64,000 bases of DNA from Macrococcoides bohemicum (GTDB lineage Bacteria > Bacillota > Bacilli > Staphylococcales > Staphylococcaceae): assembly GCF_003259675.1 (NCBI RefSeq), contig NZ_PZJG01000004.1, positions 152,220 to 216,219 of the forward strand, read 5' to 3'. Positions 1-9,787 of the stretch are shown piece after piece; the stretch's first letter is position 1; the number at the start of each line of letters is the position of its first letter. The notes under the pieces are model-generated. The model searched no databases, was not told the origin of the DNA, and worked only from the letters and a program-made list of their open reading frames with translations. The position numbers and the translations under genes are program-made.

Positions 1-741
1 ACAAATCATCCAATAGAATAAATGATCATGCCAACTTCCATAAACATTTACATGATCACGAATAAAAGCAACTCTGTAAGTACCAATTAAATAACCAAAC
101 GGATTAAATGCATTAATTTTAACCATTAATGGAGTAGCATTTTCAATCGCCCAAAATATTGGTGTTATGAAAAATGCCATACGCATAACATTTTGAAGTA
201 TATTATTTGTATCCCTGACAATTATAACTAATGTGCTCATAATTAATGAAATACCAAATATTAAAGCATAACTTGCAATGATGAAGTAGAAAAACCATAA
301 ATAATGCCATATTGGTACGAGTTGATAATAAATTGATAATATTAATAATAGCGCAGTTGTTATTAACAAGTTAATTAGCGTGTTGGTAAAAGAAATAGAT
401 AACAATACACTTGAAGGAAACTTCATTTTTGTTACCAATCCCAATCTCTGATAAATTGCTAGCGAACCACCTATTATAGATTGAGATATAAACATCCAGG
501 GAAACAACCCACTAATTAAATGAATAATAAATGGAACTCCAATCACATCATGACGAACACCACGAAGTCCTAATCCAAATACTATATAATATAGTCCTAC
601 TTGCATTAAAGGCTGTAATATATTCCAAAAAACACCCAGGTAGTGATTTGAATATTTACTTTTAATATTATATATAGCAAGTTTTCTTATTAAATTAAAA
701 TGTAAAATTTGTTCTTTTATTAAGTTTAATAATTCTTTCAA
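1..741 (-). CDS. tagG: Teichoic acid ABC transporter permease TagG (3' end outside window)
   Basis: Membrane permease that, with the ATPase TagH, exports wall teichoic acid precursors across the cytoplasmic membrane. The reading frame is open for 247 codons and runs off the left edge, so the last few tens of residues (the family is about 270) are missing. It begins with a TTG codon preceded by AGGGAG at a 9-nt spacing; no ATG fits near the conserved N-terminus. An N-terminal amphipathic stretch is followed by NHYLGVFWNILQPLMQ, typical of ABC-2 polysaccharide exporters, and then about five hydrophobic segments. RDTNNILQ and FFITPIFW are further family motifs. It is divergent from the LCP gene, whose product attaches wall teichoic acid to peptidoglycan. 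Assignment rests on recalled similarity to staphylococcal TagG. Confidence 0.85.
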   Translation of the reverse strand, partial: MKELLNLIKEQILHFNLIRKLAIYNIKSKYSNHYLGVFWNILQPLMQVGLYYIVFGLGLRGVRHDVIGVPFIIHLISGLFPWMFISQSIIGGSLAIYQRLGLVTKMKFPSSVLLSISFTNTLINLLITTALLLILSIYYQLVPIWHYLWFFYFIIASYALIFGISLIMSTLVIIVRDTNNILQNVMRMAFFITPIFWAIENATPLMVKINAFNPFGYLIGTYRVAFIRDHVNVYGSWHDHLFYWMIC

Positions 742-1082
742 AATTAATTACTCCCTTTAACTTTGAAATATTTAAACAATCAAAGTTGTCTATAGATTCC
801 AATTCAAAATATAATACAGCATTCTAATATGCAACTTTTAATTTACAATACTTTAATTTTATTTACAATCATTTTAAATCATCTCAAAGCACCTTCGTTT
901 CCATGCGTCAATATCCAATGTATCTTAAATTATCACTTCTTAACAGTATATAATTGCTATACTTCTCATCTAATCTCTATAATGATATTATAATTATTTA
1001 ATAGAAGATATTATTTTATTGTTATTTTACATAATTAGCTATATAATTTAATAGTTTATTAAACTGATTTAAGGAGCATAAT
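742..1082. other. Intergenic region between divergent tagG and LCP genes
   Basis: About 340 bp, very AT-rich, without an open reading frame I can support. It must hold the promoters for both divergent envelope genes. A TATAAT hexamer lies near 950 on the plus strand, but no convincing -35 box stands at the right distance. I see no riboswitch or hairpin of note. Confidence 0.5.
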
Positions 1083-2480
1083 ATGAATAAGACTTTCAGA
1101 GCAATATTAATTTTACTCTCTTTAAGTTTAGTAATTGTACCTGTATCATATGCTGCATATTTATATAGTACAACAAAAGGTGCAATTGATTTATCGTTTA
1201 GCAAAAATAGTGATAAATCTAATTTAAGAGAAAAAGCTGTTGACCCGTCAATGGATCACATTTCTATATTATTCCTGGGTATTGACGATAGTATTTCCAG
1301 AAGAGAAAATGGACAGAAGGTTTCTGAAGCACGTACTGATGCAATAATACTTGCAACTTTCAACCGTAGTAATAAACAAATAAGACTTGTAAGTATTCCT
1401 CGTGATACTTTAGCTTATATTCCTTCTGTAAAGCAATACGATAAAATTACGCACGCACATGCTGAGGGCGGCCCAGAAAGCTCTATGCATGCTGTTGAAA
1501 ACATCTTTAATATTCCGGTTGATTATTATGCACGAGTAAATATGCAGGCCTTTGTGGATATCGTCGATGAATTAGGTGGTATTGAATTTAATGTGCCCTT
1601 TGACATCGATGAACCTACAAAACTCGATAAAGGTAGAATTAAAGTTAAAAAAGGAAAACAACTCATCAATGGTGATGAAGCACTTGCACTAGTAAGAAGT
1701 CGTCATGTGGATACTGATTTAGGACGTGGTAAACGTCAAATGCAAATGATTGAAGCAATCGTTAAAAAAGCGAAAGATACTAACTCTATTTCAAAATTAG
1801 ATGAACTTGTTGAAATTATTGGCAATAACGCAAAACATAATTTAACCTTTGCAAATATTACATCCGTAGCTTCTTACTATACTTCTAATGATGTAGCGTT
1901 TAAACAAATGCAGTTAAAAGGTACTGATTATATGTATAACGGTGTGTACTACTATAATCCAGTATTTGAACACATTTATAAAATATCTAAGCTACTTCGC
2001 AAAGATTTACAATTACCTGAAGAGAAAAGATCTTCATTGTTGGATTATAAAGTTATCGCTTTAAAAGGAAATTTAATACCTTTAGAAAAGATTGACATTG
2101 AGCAAATTAAAAAAGATTTTAAACAACTGATGAAGGACAAAAAGAAAAATAATACAAAAGAAAATAATGCAAACGAAACAAATATTGAAGGCTCATCAAA
2201 ATCTATAGAAACTGAAGAGCCAAAAACTGTAGAAAGTGCGCCTGTTACTGAACAAGCACCACCAGTAATGGCAGATCCAGCACCTGAACCTATTATTACT
2301 GAGACACCAGCTGGTCCAGAAGTCAATCAGAATACTTCAAATAATAATTCTATTAATGATCCGAATGTTGTTAGAAATAATATCACTACGAATAACAACA
2401 TACAAAGTAGTCAGACACCACAAAACGTTGTAAGACAACCGATAATACAGAATAATGAAGTGCCTGTAAATCATCAATAA
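1083..2480 (+). CDS. LytR-CpsA-Psr (LCP) family cell-wall polymer ligase
   Basis: LCP enzymes transfer undecaprenyl-linked wall teichoic acid or capsule to peptidoglycan on the outer face of the membrane. One N-terminal membrane anchor (about residues 7-27) is followed by an extracellular LCP domain (about 55-240). Visible motifs are ISILFLGIDDS, RTDAIILATFN, SIPRDTLAYIP and the RSRHVDTDLGRGKRQ block, whose arginines bind the polyprenyl pyrophosphate. From about residue 345 a long tail rich in Asn, Glu, Pro, Thr and Gln follows and looks unstructured. The ATG start has AAGGAG 5 nt upstream. The divergent tagG supports a role in teichoic acid attachment. Staphylococci have three paralogues (MsrR, SA0908, SA2103 types) and I cannot tell which this is. 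Confidence 0.9.
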   Translation: MNKTFRAILILLSLSLVIVPVSYAAYLYSTTKGAIDLSFSKNSDKSNLREKAVDPSMDHISILFLGIDDSISRRENGQKVSEARTDAIILATFNRSNKQIRLVSIPRDTLAYIPSVKQYDKITHAHAEGGPESSMHAVENIFNIPVDYYARVNMQAFVDIVDELGGIEFNVPFDIDEPTKLDKGRIKVKKGKQLINGDEALALVRSRHVDTDLGRGKRQMQMIEAIVKKAKDTNSISKLDELVEIIGNNAKHNLTFANITSVASYYTSNDVAFKQMQLKGTDYMYNGVYYYNPVFEHIYKISKLLRKDLQLPEEKRSSLLDYKVIALKGNLIPLEKIDIEQIKKDFKQLMKDKKKNNTKENNANETNIEGSSKSIETEEPKTVESAPVTEQAPPVMADPAPEPIITETPAGPEVNQNTSNNNSINDPNVVRNNITTNNNIQSSQTPQNVVRQPIIQNNEVPVNHQ

Positions 2481-2496
2481 ATTGGAGTGAACCTTA

Positions 2497-2964
2497 ATGG
2501 CAACTCGTAAAACTTATGAAAGATACGAACATATTAAGCATATGTTCGATAAATTAGATGAAATAATAACGTCACCTGGTGATTTATCTCATAAGCGTAA
2601 AGATTTTTATTATCTGGATGAGTATCATCAGCAAAACTATGAAGCATTATTAATCTATTATAGTGATGCTTCACAAAATCCTTTAATGGATGGAGCGTGC
2701 TACATTCTAGGAATACCTGCTATATTTAAAAAACTCAATATCTTTGACCATGAAGTTCCTTTAGACTTCGTCTTCGATGACGAAAGCTTAAGTCAAACGT
2801 TTACATCACTAGATGTCTTTGATCAGTATTTGATTGCAGCAGTTTTAGAAGTATCCAACATCCAGATCTTTACACCATCAGGGTATGCTATGGGCATGAC
2901 TCACTGGGATATGAAGCATATGCAACTATTTTGGCAATATACTGCAATATTAAAATTACATTAA
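2497..2964 (+). CDS. DUF2538 family protein
   Basis: A soluble protein of 155 residues with no signal peptide or membrane segment. It resembles the staphylococcal DUF2538 family over its whole length, for example YEALLIYYSDASQNPLMDGACYIL and SGYAMGMTHWDMKHMQLFWQYTAI in that order. No biochemical function is known to me. It begins 16 bp after the LCP gene with a GGAGTG ribosome binding site, so the two are probably one transcript ending at the hairpin just downstream. Confidence 0.8.
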   Translation: MATRKTYERYEHIKHMFDKLDEIITSPGDLSHKRKDFYYLDEYHQQNYEALLIYYSDASQNPLMDGACYILGIPAIFKKLNIFDHEVPLDFVFDDESLSQTFTSLDVFDQYLIAAVLEVSNIQIFTPSGYAMGMTHWDMKHMQLFWQYTAILKLH

Positions 2965-2972
2965 CGTAATAT

Positions 2973-3017
2973 AAAACACTATCAGTTTCGATATATAAAT
3001 TGATGGTGTTTTTTTTA
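2973..3017 (+). terminator. Rho-independent terminator after DUF2538 gene
   Basis: A 16-bp stem (left arm AAAACACTATCAGTTT, right arm ending GGTGTTTT, with two G-U pairs) is followed by an uninterrupted T run. It closes the LCP-DUF2538 transcript. Confidence 0.85.
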
Positions 3018-3140
3018 TTCAACTATTTATTTTATAACAATACGGTAATAATGATACTTTAAAAATAAGTGGGTATATTATTTTACTTTATGAATTTATT
3101 ATTTCATTTATTAAAGTAATATTACATTTTAAATCCTATA

Positions 3141-3169
3141 TATACTTACTGTTTAAATGTACTTATAAT
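3141..3169 (+). promoter_or_regulatory. Possible atl promoter
   Basis: A perfect TATAAT at 3164-3169 lies 44 bp before the autolysin ATG. The hexamer 17 bp upstream (TATACT) is a poor -35, so this is only a plausible sigma-A promoter. Confidence 0.35.
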
Positions 3170-3213
3170 ATAAGAGTATGAAATTATAAATCAAATTGAG
3201 AAAGGAAGTACAC

Positions 3214-6200
3214 ATGGATAATAAATTTTATTATAAAACACCTGCTATAATGTTAATGATGTTTGTTGGTACAACAACCGCTGCTTATGCCGCAGAAAAT
3301 GAGGTTGTTACAACACCTACTATTAAAAATGCAACGAATGAAACAATAAAACCAAATTCTTCTAATGAATCAAAAGTTCCGGTTAATGTGATTGCTACAA
3401 ATGATTTATCAAATCCCGCATCTATTGCTAAACAATATTCATTAACTCAAGTAAAAAATAATACTAAAACAGCTTCAACTACACAACTAACAACTACGGA
3501 AACATCAACTGTTGAAGCAGCTACTACTGAATTGCCTACTGTAGATTCGACTTCTACGGAAACTCCAACTGTTGAAGCGGTCACTACTGAAGTGCCTACT
3601 GTAGATTCGACTTCTACGGAAACTCCAACCGTTGAAGCAGCTACTACTGAAGTGCCTACTGTAGATTCGACTTCTACGGAAACTCCAACCGTTGAAGCAG
3701 CTACTACTGAAGTGCCTACTGTAGATTCGACTTCTACGGAAACTCCAACTGTTGAAGCAGCTATTGCTGAAGTGCCTACTACAGCTCTTCACCCTAAAAA
3801 AACAGCAATTACTACAACAGCAAGGACAAGAACTTTAGGAACAACGGCAACAACAAAAAGAACATTAGGAACAACAGCAAGAACAAGAACTTTAGGAACA
3901 ACGGCAACAAAAAGAACATTAGGAACAACTACGAAATCAAAGAATATCGATTCTATGTCAGTTAATGAAGTGATTAAATATAATAACTGGAATGTACCTG
4001 AATATGAGAAAAGTTTCTTTGATTCACCAAAAATAGCATATCGAAATGGTGTAGCTAAGCCTGAAGGTATCGTAGCCCATGAAACAGCAAATCCGACTTC
4101 TACGATCGATGGTGAAATTGCTTATATGAAACGTAATTACACAAATGCCTTTGTACATGCTTTTATCGACGATAAACGTATTGTTGAAGTAGCAGATACT
4201 GATTACATTTCATGGGGTGCAGGACCCGTTGCTAATCCTCGTTATATCAATGTTGAATTAGTAAGGGTTTACGGTAAAGAAGCATTTAGTCGTTCTATCA
4301 ATAATTACGCAGATTACTTTGCGACAAATTTATTATATTATGGTTTACCGTTAGATAATGCACACTATGATGGTAATGGTACTGTTTGGAACCATAAAGG
4401 AGTTTCTAATTTCTTAGGTGGAACTGATCACACTGATCCGATCGGCTGGTTCCAGGCTAACAACTATACTTTCGATGAATTTTACAATCTTGTTTCTGAA
4501 AAATATAACTATAAATTAAACGGTACTATGCCAGCAACACCTGTACCAACACCTGGTAACACACCACCAAAGGTTACTCCGGCTCCAAATTCTACCGGAA
4601 CAGTTGTAACGACAAATGAACGTCGCATTGCAAAGATTAAAATGAAAAATACTGATATTTACTCTGCAGTTGGAAGTGCTCCAACTTCGAAAGCAGATTC
4701 AAAATCAAACACTGCTTATTATGTAAATAAGAAAGCTGTGTTAGATGGTGTTACTTATTACTCACTTACTGATAATAAAAACGTTCCGCGTGGTTGGGTA
4801 AAATCAAAAGATACAAAATCATTTTCAATCACTCCACCATCAAAAACGTCTAAAAGATTTACATTAAATAGGACTGCAACAAATATTTATTCAACGCCAT
4901 GGGGGAGTTCAAAGCAAATTGTCGGAAGTCTAAAGGGTTTAACAGGCAAAGAATTTAGAGCATCACAATTTGTTAAAGTAGGTCAAACACCTTATTATTT
5001 TGGAACGGTTAATGCTTTAACAGGCTGGATCAATCTAAATCATATGACATTGAAACCAGTTGCTTCTAAAATTACCGATATGAAAAATGTCAGCTTAATT
5101 GGTCGCACAGATGCTAAGAATACAGTGTTATATACTGATCTTAAATCTGCTAAGAAAGCACAGACAAAAGCAGTAGATATGCAACTTTATATTAATCAGC
5201 AAGCTAAGAAAAACAACAAACTTTACTATAATGTATCAGACCCTAAAAATAAGTTTTTAGGTTGGATTAGTGATACATTTATTAAAGAAAAGCAATTTAA
5301 AACTGTTTCATGGACTAAGATGCCTTATACGATAAAGAAATCTTCAGGTTATATTTATTCAATTCCTGGTGGTTCTAAATCTCAACGCATAAAAAAATTA
5401 AGTACATTACCTTCTAACATCGTACAAGTAATTCGTACAGATAAAGTTGGCAATGCGGTATGGCATAAAGTATTACTAGATAATAAAACGACAGGCTATG
5501 TACCTGATAGTTACCTTTATACACAAAATGTCGTAAAACTAAAAGCACCTGAAAGTTTAGAAGTTGTCGTTGCGAAACAATCACGATTAAAGAAACCTGA
5601 AAACAATGCTGGTGCAAAAGTTGTATTCTCTACGCCTGCAAGAGCTTATAATGAGCGTCTGGCAACAGATAGCGAAATAAAGGCGAATATGGACACTAAA
5701 GATGCTTTAAATAATCCTGTATTAAAATATCAATTTTTAGACTTAGGACAATCTGAAGGTATTTCTGCCAAACATTTAAATAAACTACTTGCTGGAAAAG
5801 GTATATTAGAAAATCAGGGTGCTGCTTTTGCAGCTGCTGCAAAACAATTTAAAATTAATGAAGTTTATTTAATCGCGCACGCTTTAGTTGAAACAGGTCA
5901 TGGAACAAGTAGGCTCTCTAACGGTCTTGGAATCAGTAAAGATAATAAAAAGATTGTCGAAAATACCACAAAAAAATACTATAATATGTACGGTTCGAAA
6001 GCCACTGATAATAATGTAGAATTAGGTGGTATTGAATACGCTAAGCAAAATGGATGGGATACGGTATCAAAGGCGATTATCGGCGGTGCTGAATATGTAC
6101 GCAAAGCTTATATTGATAACGGTCAACGTACACTGCATCAAATGCGCTGGAATCCAGAAAATACTGCAACACATCAATATGCAACCGATGTCCGATGGGC

Positions 6201-6285
6201 AATTAACAACGCACAGATTATCGCTCGTCTATATAAGACTTTAGGTATGGATGGATTAAATTATATCGTTCATGAATATATCTAA
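3214..6285 (+). CDS. atl: Bifunctional autolysin Atl (amidase plus endo-beta-N-acetylglucosaminidase)
   Basis: Secreted peptidoglycan hydrolase that separates daughter cells. I place the start at ATG 3214, 5 nt after AAAGGAAG; the in-frame TTG at 3196 lies upstream of that binding site. Order: signal peptide (cleavage near residue 26), Thr/Glu/Pro/Val repeats (about 95-190), a basic Arg-Thr-Leu-Gly-Thr-Thr repeat (about 203-240), amidase domain (about 245-430), SH3/GW-like cell-wall-binding repeats (about 465-830), and C-terminal glucosaminidase (about 850-1023). Probable zinc ligands are His289, His394 and Asp408, with spacings of 105 and 14 as I recall for S. aureus AmiA. The catalytic Glu of the glucosaminidase is probably Glu893 in HALVETGHGTS. 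At 1023 residues it is shorter than S. aureus Atl (about 1250). Confidence 0.93.
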   Translation: MDNKFYYKTPAIMLMMFVGTTTAAYAAENEVVTTPTIKNATNETIKPNSSNESKVPVNVIATNDLSNPASIAKQYSLTQVKNNTKTASTTQLTTTETSTVEAATTELPTVDSTSTETPTVEAVTTEVPTVDSTSTETPTVEAATTEVPTVDSTSTETPTVEAATTEVPTVDSTSTETPTVEAAIAEVPTTALHPKKTAITTTARTRTLGTTATTKRTLGTTARTRTLGTTATKRTLGTTTKSKNIDSMSVNEVIKYNNWNVPEYEKSFFDSPKIAYRNGVAKPEGIVAHETANPTSTIDGEIAYMKRNYTNAFVHAFIDDKRIVEVADTDYISWGAGPVANPRYINVELVRVYGKEAFSRSINNYADYFATNLLYYGLPLDNAHYDGNGTVWNHKGVSNFLGGTDHTDPIGWFQANNYTFDEFYNLVSEKYNYKLNGTMPATPVPTPGNTPPKVTPAPNSTGTVVTTNERRIAKIKMKNTDIYSAVGSAPTSKADSKSNTAYYVNKKAVLDGVTYYSLTDNKNVPRGWVKSKDTKSFSITPPSKTSKRFTLNRTATNIYSTPWGSSKQIVGSLKGLTGKEFRASQFVKVGQTPYYFGTVNALTGWINLNHMTLKPVASKITDMKNVSLIGRTDAKNTVLYTDLKSAKKAQTKAVDMQLYINQQAKKNNKLYYNVSDPKNKFLGWISDTFIKEKQFKTVSWTKMPYTIKKSSGYIYSIPGGSKSQRIKKLSTLPSNIVQVIRTDKVGNAVWHKVLLDNKTTGYVPDSYLYTQNVVKLKAPESLEVVVAKQSRLKKPENNAGAKVVFSTPARAYNERLATDSEIKANMDTKDALNNPVLKYQFLDLGQSEGISAKHLNKLLAGKGILENQGAAFAAAAKQFKINEVYLIAHALVETGHGTSRLSNGLGISKDNKKIVENTTKKYYNMYGSKATDNNVELGGIEYAKQNGWDTVSKAIIGGAEYVRKAYIDNGQRTLHQMRWNPENTATHQYATDVRWAINNAQIIARLYKTLGMDGLNYIVHEYI
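3496..3780 (+). repeat. Tandem 60-bp coding repeats in atl
   Basis: About 4.75 copies of a 60-bp unit encode the 20-residue repeat TEVPTVDSTSTETPTVEAAT. The 60-bp segments 3601-3660 and 3661-3720 are identical, and the others differ at a few sites. The near-perfect identity suggests recent expansion by slippage or recombination and predicts copy-number variation between strains. Confidence 0.95.
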
Positions 6286-6291
6286 TATGCA

Positions 6292-6328
6292 AATAACCTT
6301 CCTAAAATTAGGAAGGTTATTTTTTTTG
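6292..6328 (+). terminator. Terminator after atl
   Basis: Stem AATAACCTTCCT / GGAAGGTTATT with a 6-nt loop, followed by eight T residues. Confidence 0.9.
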
Positions 6329-6392
6329 TATTAGGCTATATATTACTAAACTGAGTATTTTAGTAGATTTAATGAATATTGTGGATTGTCAA

Positions 6393-6839
6393 TTAAAAAC
6401 GAAATGGCTCTCTAAGCGCAAATGAATGATATATTTTATCAAGTAACTGAATTAATTCTTCAGATTCTGCAGAATTTAACTCTCGCATAAAGCTACGTAC
6501 AACTTTAGCTTTAATATCTTCTGCACGTTCTAATGCTTTTTCACCTTGTTCAGTTGCAATTAACACCGTAGATCTTAAATCGTAAATACTCTGCTCTTTT
6601 TTTACAAACCCGTTATCAACTAATTTTTTTATTGTTCTTGAGACCGCTGTCTGTTCTTTATTTAACTTATATATTAATTTTTTCTGTGTCATATTATCTT
6701 CAGATACTATGAGTTCTAACATGTATAATTGTTCACGTGTTAACGATACATCCGTTAATTCTGCAGAAGCAAGTTCATCAATTTTAGAATCCATAAAATA
6801 AATTAATTGTCCAAATCTTTTAAGTCGCTTTTCATCCAT
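6393..6839 (-). CDS. MarR family transcriptional regulator
   Basis: A 148-residue winged-helix DNA-binding protein. Helices LTREQLYMLELIV and MTQKKLIYKLNKEQTAVSRTIKKLVDNGFVKKE form the recognition region, and the wing contains the conserved D-x-R (YDLRSTVLIATEQGEKAL). The start at 6839 is chosen because GGGAG lies 8 nt upstream; an in-frame start 20 codons earlier lacks a binding site. No cysteine suggests a thiol switch. Targets are unknown; the divergent acyltransferase gene is the nearest candidate, with 190 bp between them. Confidence 0.8.
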   Translation of the reverse strand: MDEKRLKRFGQLIYFMDSKIDELASAELTDVSLTREQLYMLELIVSEDNMTQKKLIYKLNKEQTAVSRTIKKLVDNGFVKKEQSIYDLRSTVLIATEQGEKALERAEDIKAKVVRSFMRELNSAESEELIQLLDKIYHSFALREPFRF

Positions 6840-7030
6840 GTTATTGTCTCCCAACTTTTTTCTTATATAGATTATAAGCCCAATAATTTTGTTTAGCAAC
6901 GATATATAATTAATTAATAAAAAATTGTAGACTATTTATATTTTATCATAGGATATTTAATTTATAGATTTAATTCATAAGTAGACAATATAATTAATTT
7001 TTTTTGAGAATATTTTTAAGGAGATTTTTT

Positions 7031-8020
7031 ATGAATAAAGAAAGAGATCATTATTTTGATAATGCAAGATTTTTATTAATTGTTTTAGTAGTTTTTGGTC
7101 ATTTATTACGTTCTTTCATAAATGAAAGTCATTTTTTACAAGCTTTATATATGTTTATATATAGCTTTCATATGCCTGCATTTGTATTGATTTCTGGTTA
7201 TTTTGCTAAAGGCATACATAAACCAGGGTATATCAAAAAAGTAACTAAGAAATTATTATTACCCTACATTATTTTTCAGAGTTTTTATGCGTTTTATTAT
7301 TATTTTATCGATGACGTAAACACCGTTGATTTAAATCCATTCGATCCGCAATGGGCGATGTGGTTTCTACTCAGTTTATTTTCATGGCAGGTCATGCTAT
7401 TTATCGTAAAAGATATAAATCCATGGGTTACCCTAATTGTTTCATTCATCATTGGAATAATCGTCGGCTACTTACCATTTATTAATAATACTTTAAGCTT
7501 ATCAAGAACATTTGTTTTCTTTCCTTTGTTTTTAATTGGTTATTATGCTCAACCAGAACAATTTAAATACATTAGAAATAAGAAGTATATTCCAGTTTCT
7601 ATATTTATGTTGATGATTGTTTTTATTTTCTATATGTTAACAGATTTTAATTTTGAGTGGCTTTTCGGGAGCAAACCCTATATCAAACTTGAACATCAAG
7701 CTTCTGATCTTTATAGTGGCATAAAACGTGCCATTATTTATGTAATCATTCTAATCAGTACTGCAAGCTTTTTAAATGTTGTACCGAACCGAAAACTCCC
7801 TCTAACGTATATTGGCTCAAGAACCATGTTCATTTATCTCTTACATGGCATGTTTATTGGATTATTCAGAGCAAATAATTGGGGGAGATATTTTAATGAT
7901 CATATAGCTTCAATATTAATCTTTATGATTCTTGTTACCATCTTCTTAGTTTATACACTTAGTATGAATGCTACTAAAAAAATAACTTCACCGGTCGTCG
8001 AAATTAAAAAACCTCGTTAG
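7031..8020 (+). CDS. Membrane acyltransferase family 3 protein
   Basis: A 329-residue integral membrane protein with about ten hydrophobic segments. The N-terminal RDHYFDNARFLLIVLVVFGHL contains the histidine typical of acyltransferase-3 enzymes such as OafA, and SFHMPAFVLISGYFAK is the second family signature. These enzymes usually O-acetylate surface polysaccharide or teichoic acid, but the substrate here cannot be read from sequence. ATG 7031 has AAGGAG 8 nt upstream; a TTG at 7004 precedes that site and is rejected. The 20 bases up to and including the ATG are identical to those before the next gene (8158-8177). Confidence 0.8.
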   Translation: MNKERDHYFDNARFLLIVLVVFGHLLRSFINESHFLQALYMFIYSFHMPAFVLISGYFAKGIHKPGYIKKVTKKLLLPYIIFQSFYAFYYYFIDDVNTVDLNPFDPQWAMWFLLSLFSWQVMLFIVKDINPWVTLIVSFIIGIIVGYLPFINNTLSLSRTFVFFPLFLIGYYAQPEQFKYIRNKKYIPVSIFMLMIVFIFYMLTDFNFEWLFGSKPYIKLEHQASDLYSGIKRAIIYVIILISTASFLNVVPNRKLPLTYIGSRTMFIYLLHGMFIGLFRANNWGRYFNDHIASILIFMILVTIFLVYTLSMNATKKITSPVVEIKKPR

Positions 8021-8174
8021 AGGATTTTTAATTTTGTAAATTATATATGAATTACTTTTATTTAATATTTTTTATTTGTGAAGAAATATGTATAATTGTT
8101 ATAAGAGCGCCGAATATGTCTGATATAAATAAAATTACTTATTGCTTTTAAATATGATTTTAAGGAGATTTTTT

Positions 8175-9758
8175 ATGCGTTTACTTTGGCAGACACCTGC
8201 AGACAGAATTGCACTATTAAAAGACCTTGTTAGGCATGACAGCATCACGAATACCGAAGGTGAAATTAACTTTCCTTTTTATATTAAACAGACACTAAAA
8301 CAATTAGATTATTTTAAACAACATGATTCTCATATTAAATTAATTGAAACGTATGATCACAAGACTGCTGTAGCAGCAATGTATCGTTCACATGTGACAG
8401 ATGATACAGTTATTATTATGAGCCACTATGACACTGTTGACACAAATGATTATGGCCCTTTTGAAGCATTAGCATTCGATAGTGATGCATTAGAAAAATC
8501 ATATGCTTGTAATCTTGAAAAGTTTAGTGAATATCATCAAGAAGATATTCAGTCAAAACAGTATTTATTTGGACGTGGCATCATGGATATGAAATCTGGA
8601 TTAATGATGCATTTAAGCATACTTGAAAAAGCAATCCATGAAGAATGGCCCATTAACATTATTTTATTAACTGTTCCTGACGAAGAAGTAAATTCCTCGG
8701 GCATGAGAAGTGCTGTTTCTGAACTATCAGAATTTATTGAACAGGAAAACTTAAAATTATTGCTTATCATGAATGGCGAGCCCGCATTTAGTCAATATCC
8801 GAAAGATGATAATTATTATATTTATAATGGTAGCATCGGTAAAGTGATGCCATCTGTATTTGTTTATGGAAAAGAAACACATGTTGGAGAACCATTAAAT
8901 GGACTTAGTGCCAACTATTTAATTAGTCGTATCAATTCTGAATTAAAATATAATACACAATTTCTTGAACGATATAAAAATGAAGTAACACCTCTCCCTG
9001 TTAGTCTGTATATGAAAGACTTAAAAGAAGATTACAATGTACAAACACCCTTTATGGCTTCAAGTTACTACAACGTATTCTTATTTGAACAAAGTGCTGC
9101 ACATGTTTTCAAACTGTTCAATCAAATCGTTGAACGCACTGTCTCAGAATGTTCTCGGGACTTAGGTTTGGTATTTGATACATCACCAAAAATAAAAGTA
9201 ATAACTTTTGAAGAATTAGTTAAATCCATGAAAAAGAAACATGGATATGAAACAATCCATAATATTATCAGTAATACAAAACAAGCAGATGATCGTCTAT
9301 ATGCTCAGACAGTTATTAAAGCCTTATTGCTTTTAGATAAAGGTAATGATTATACGGTCGTAACTTATTTCAATGCACCTTACTACCCTTCAGTTAATAG
9401 CAGTCAAGATAAATTAATAAAATCAATTACAAGGTATGCTATTAAACAAATGAAGAAACAATTTAATCGTGAAACAACAAAAATTCATTACTTCAATGGT
9501 ATTTCTGATTTAAGTTATGTTAACTATACGCACGATGATAGTGATACTAGTATATTTACTGATAATACTCCCGGTTTCAAAACACATTACGATATTCCTT
9601 TTTCAGCAATGAAAAAATTAAAAGCACCAGTAATTAATATCGGTGCTTTTGGTAAAGATGCACATCAGTTAACTGAGCGAATCCACATTAAAAGTGTGTC
9701 TGAAGAAGTACCTTTTGTATTAAATAAAATTTTCCACAAATTCTTTATCGACAAATAA
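8175..9758 (+). CDS. rocB: M20 family metallopeptidase, RocB type
   Basis: A 527-residue cytoplasmic protein related to RocB of the Bacillus arginine-utilisation regulon and to M20 di-zinc peptidases. Metal-ligand motifs appear in order: MSHYDTVD, GRGIMDMKSGL and VPDEEVNSSG, then a long C-terminal half. RocB-type enzymes are assigned to arginine catabolism, but the reaction is not firmly established. ATG 8175 has AAGGAG 8 nt upstream. It is convergent with comK, and its probable terminator lies inside the 3' end of comK. The gene symbol indicates family only; no roc genes are nearby. Confidence 0.82.
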   Translation: MRLLWQTPADRIALLKDLVRHDSITNTEGEINFPFYIKQTLKQLDYFKQHDSHIKLIETYDHKTAVAAMYRSHVTDDTVIIMSHYDTVDTNDYGPFEALAFDSDALEKSYACNLEKFSEYHQEDIQSKQYLFGRGIMDMKSGLMMHLSILEKAIHEEWPINIILLTVPDEEVNSSGMRSAVSELSEFIEQENLKLLLIMNGEPAFSQYPKDDNYYIYNGSIGKVMPSVFVYGKETHVGEPLNGLSANYLISRINSELKYNTQFLERYKNEVTPLPVSLYMKDLKEDYNVQTPFMASSYYNVFLFEQSAAHVFKLFNQIVERTVSECSRDLGLVFDTSPKIKVITFEELVKSMKKKHGYETIHNIISNTKQADDRLYAQTVIKALLLLDKGNDYTVVTYFNAPYYPSVNSSQDKLIKSITRYAIKQMKKQFNRETTKIHYFNGISDLSYVNYTHDDSDTSIFTDNTPGFKTHYDIPFSAMKKLKAPVINIGAFGKDAHQLTERIHIKSVSEEVPFVLNKIFHKFFIDK

Positions 9759-9787
9759 AAAAGATAATATAAGCCATAAAAACATTT

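Noticed and set aside
3505..3792. Antisense ORF rich in Arg, Ser and Phe
   Set aside because: It is the reverse frame of the atl repeats and has no ribosome binding site or family resemblance.
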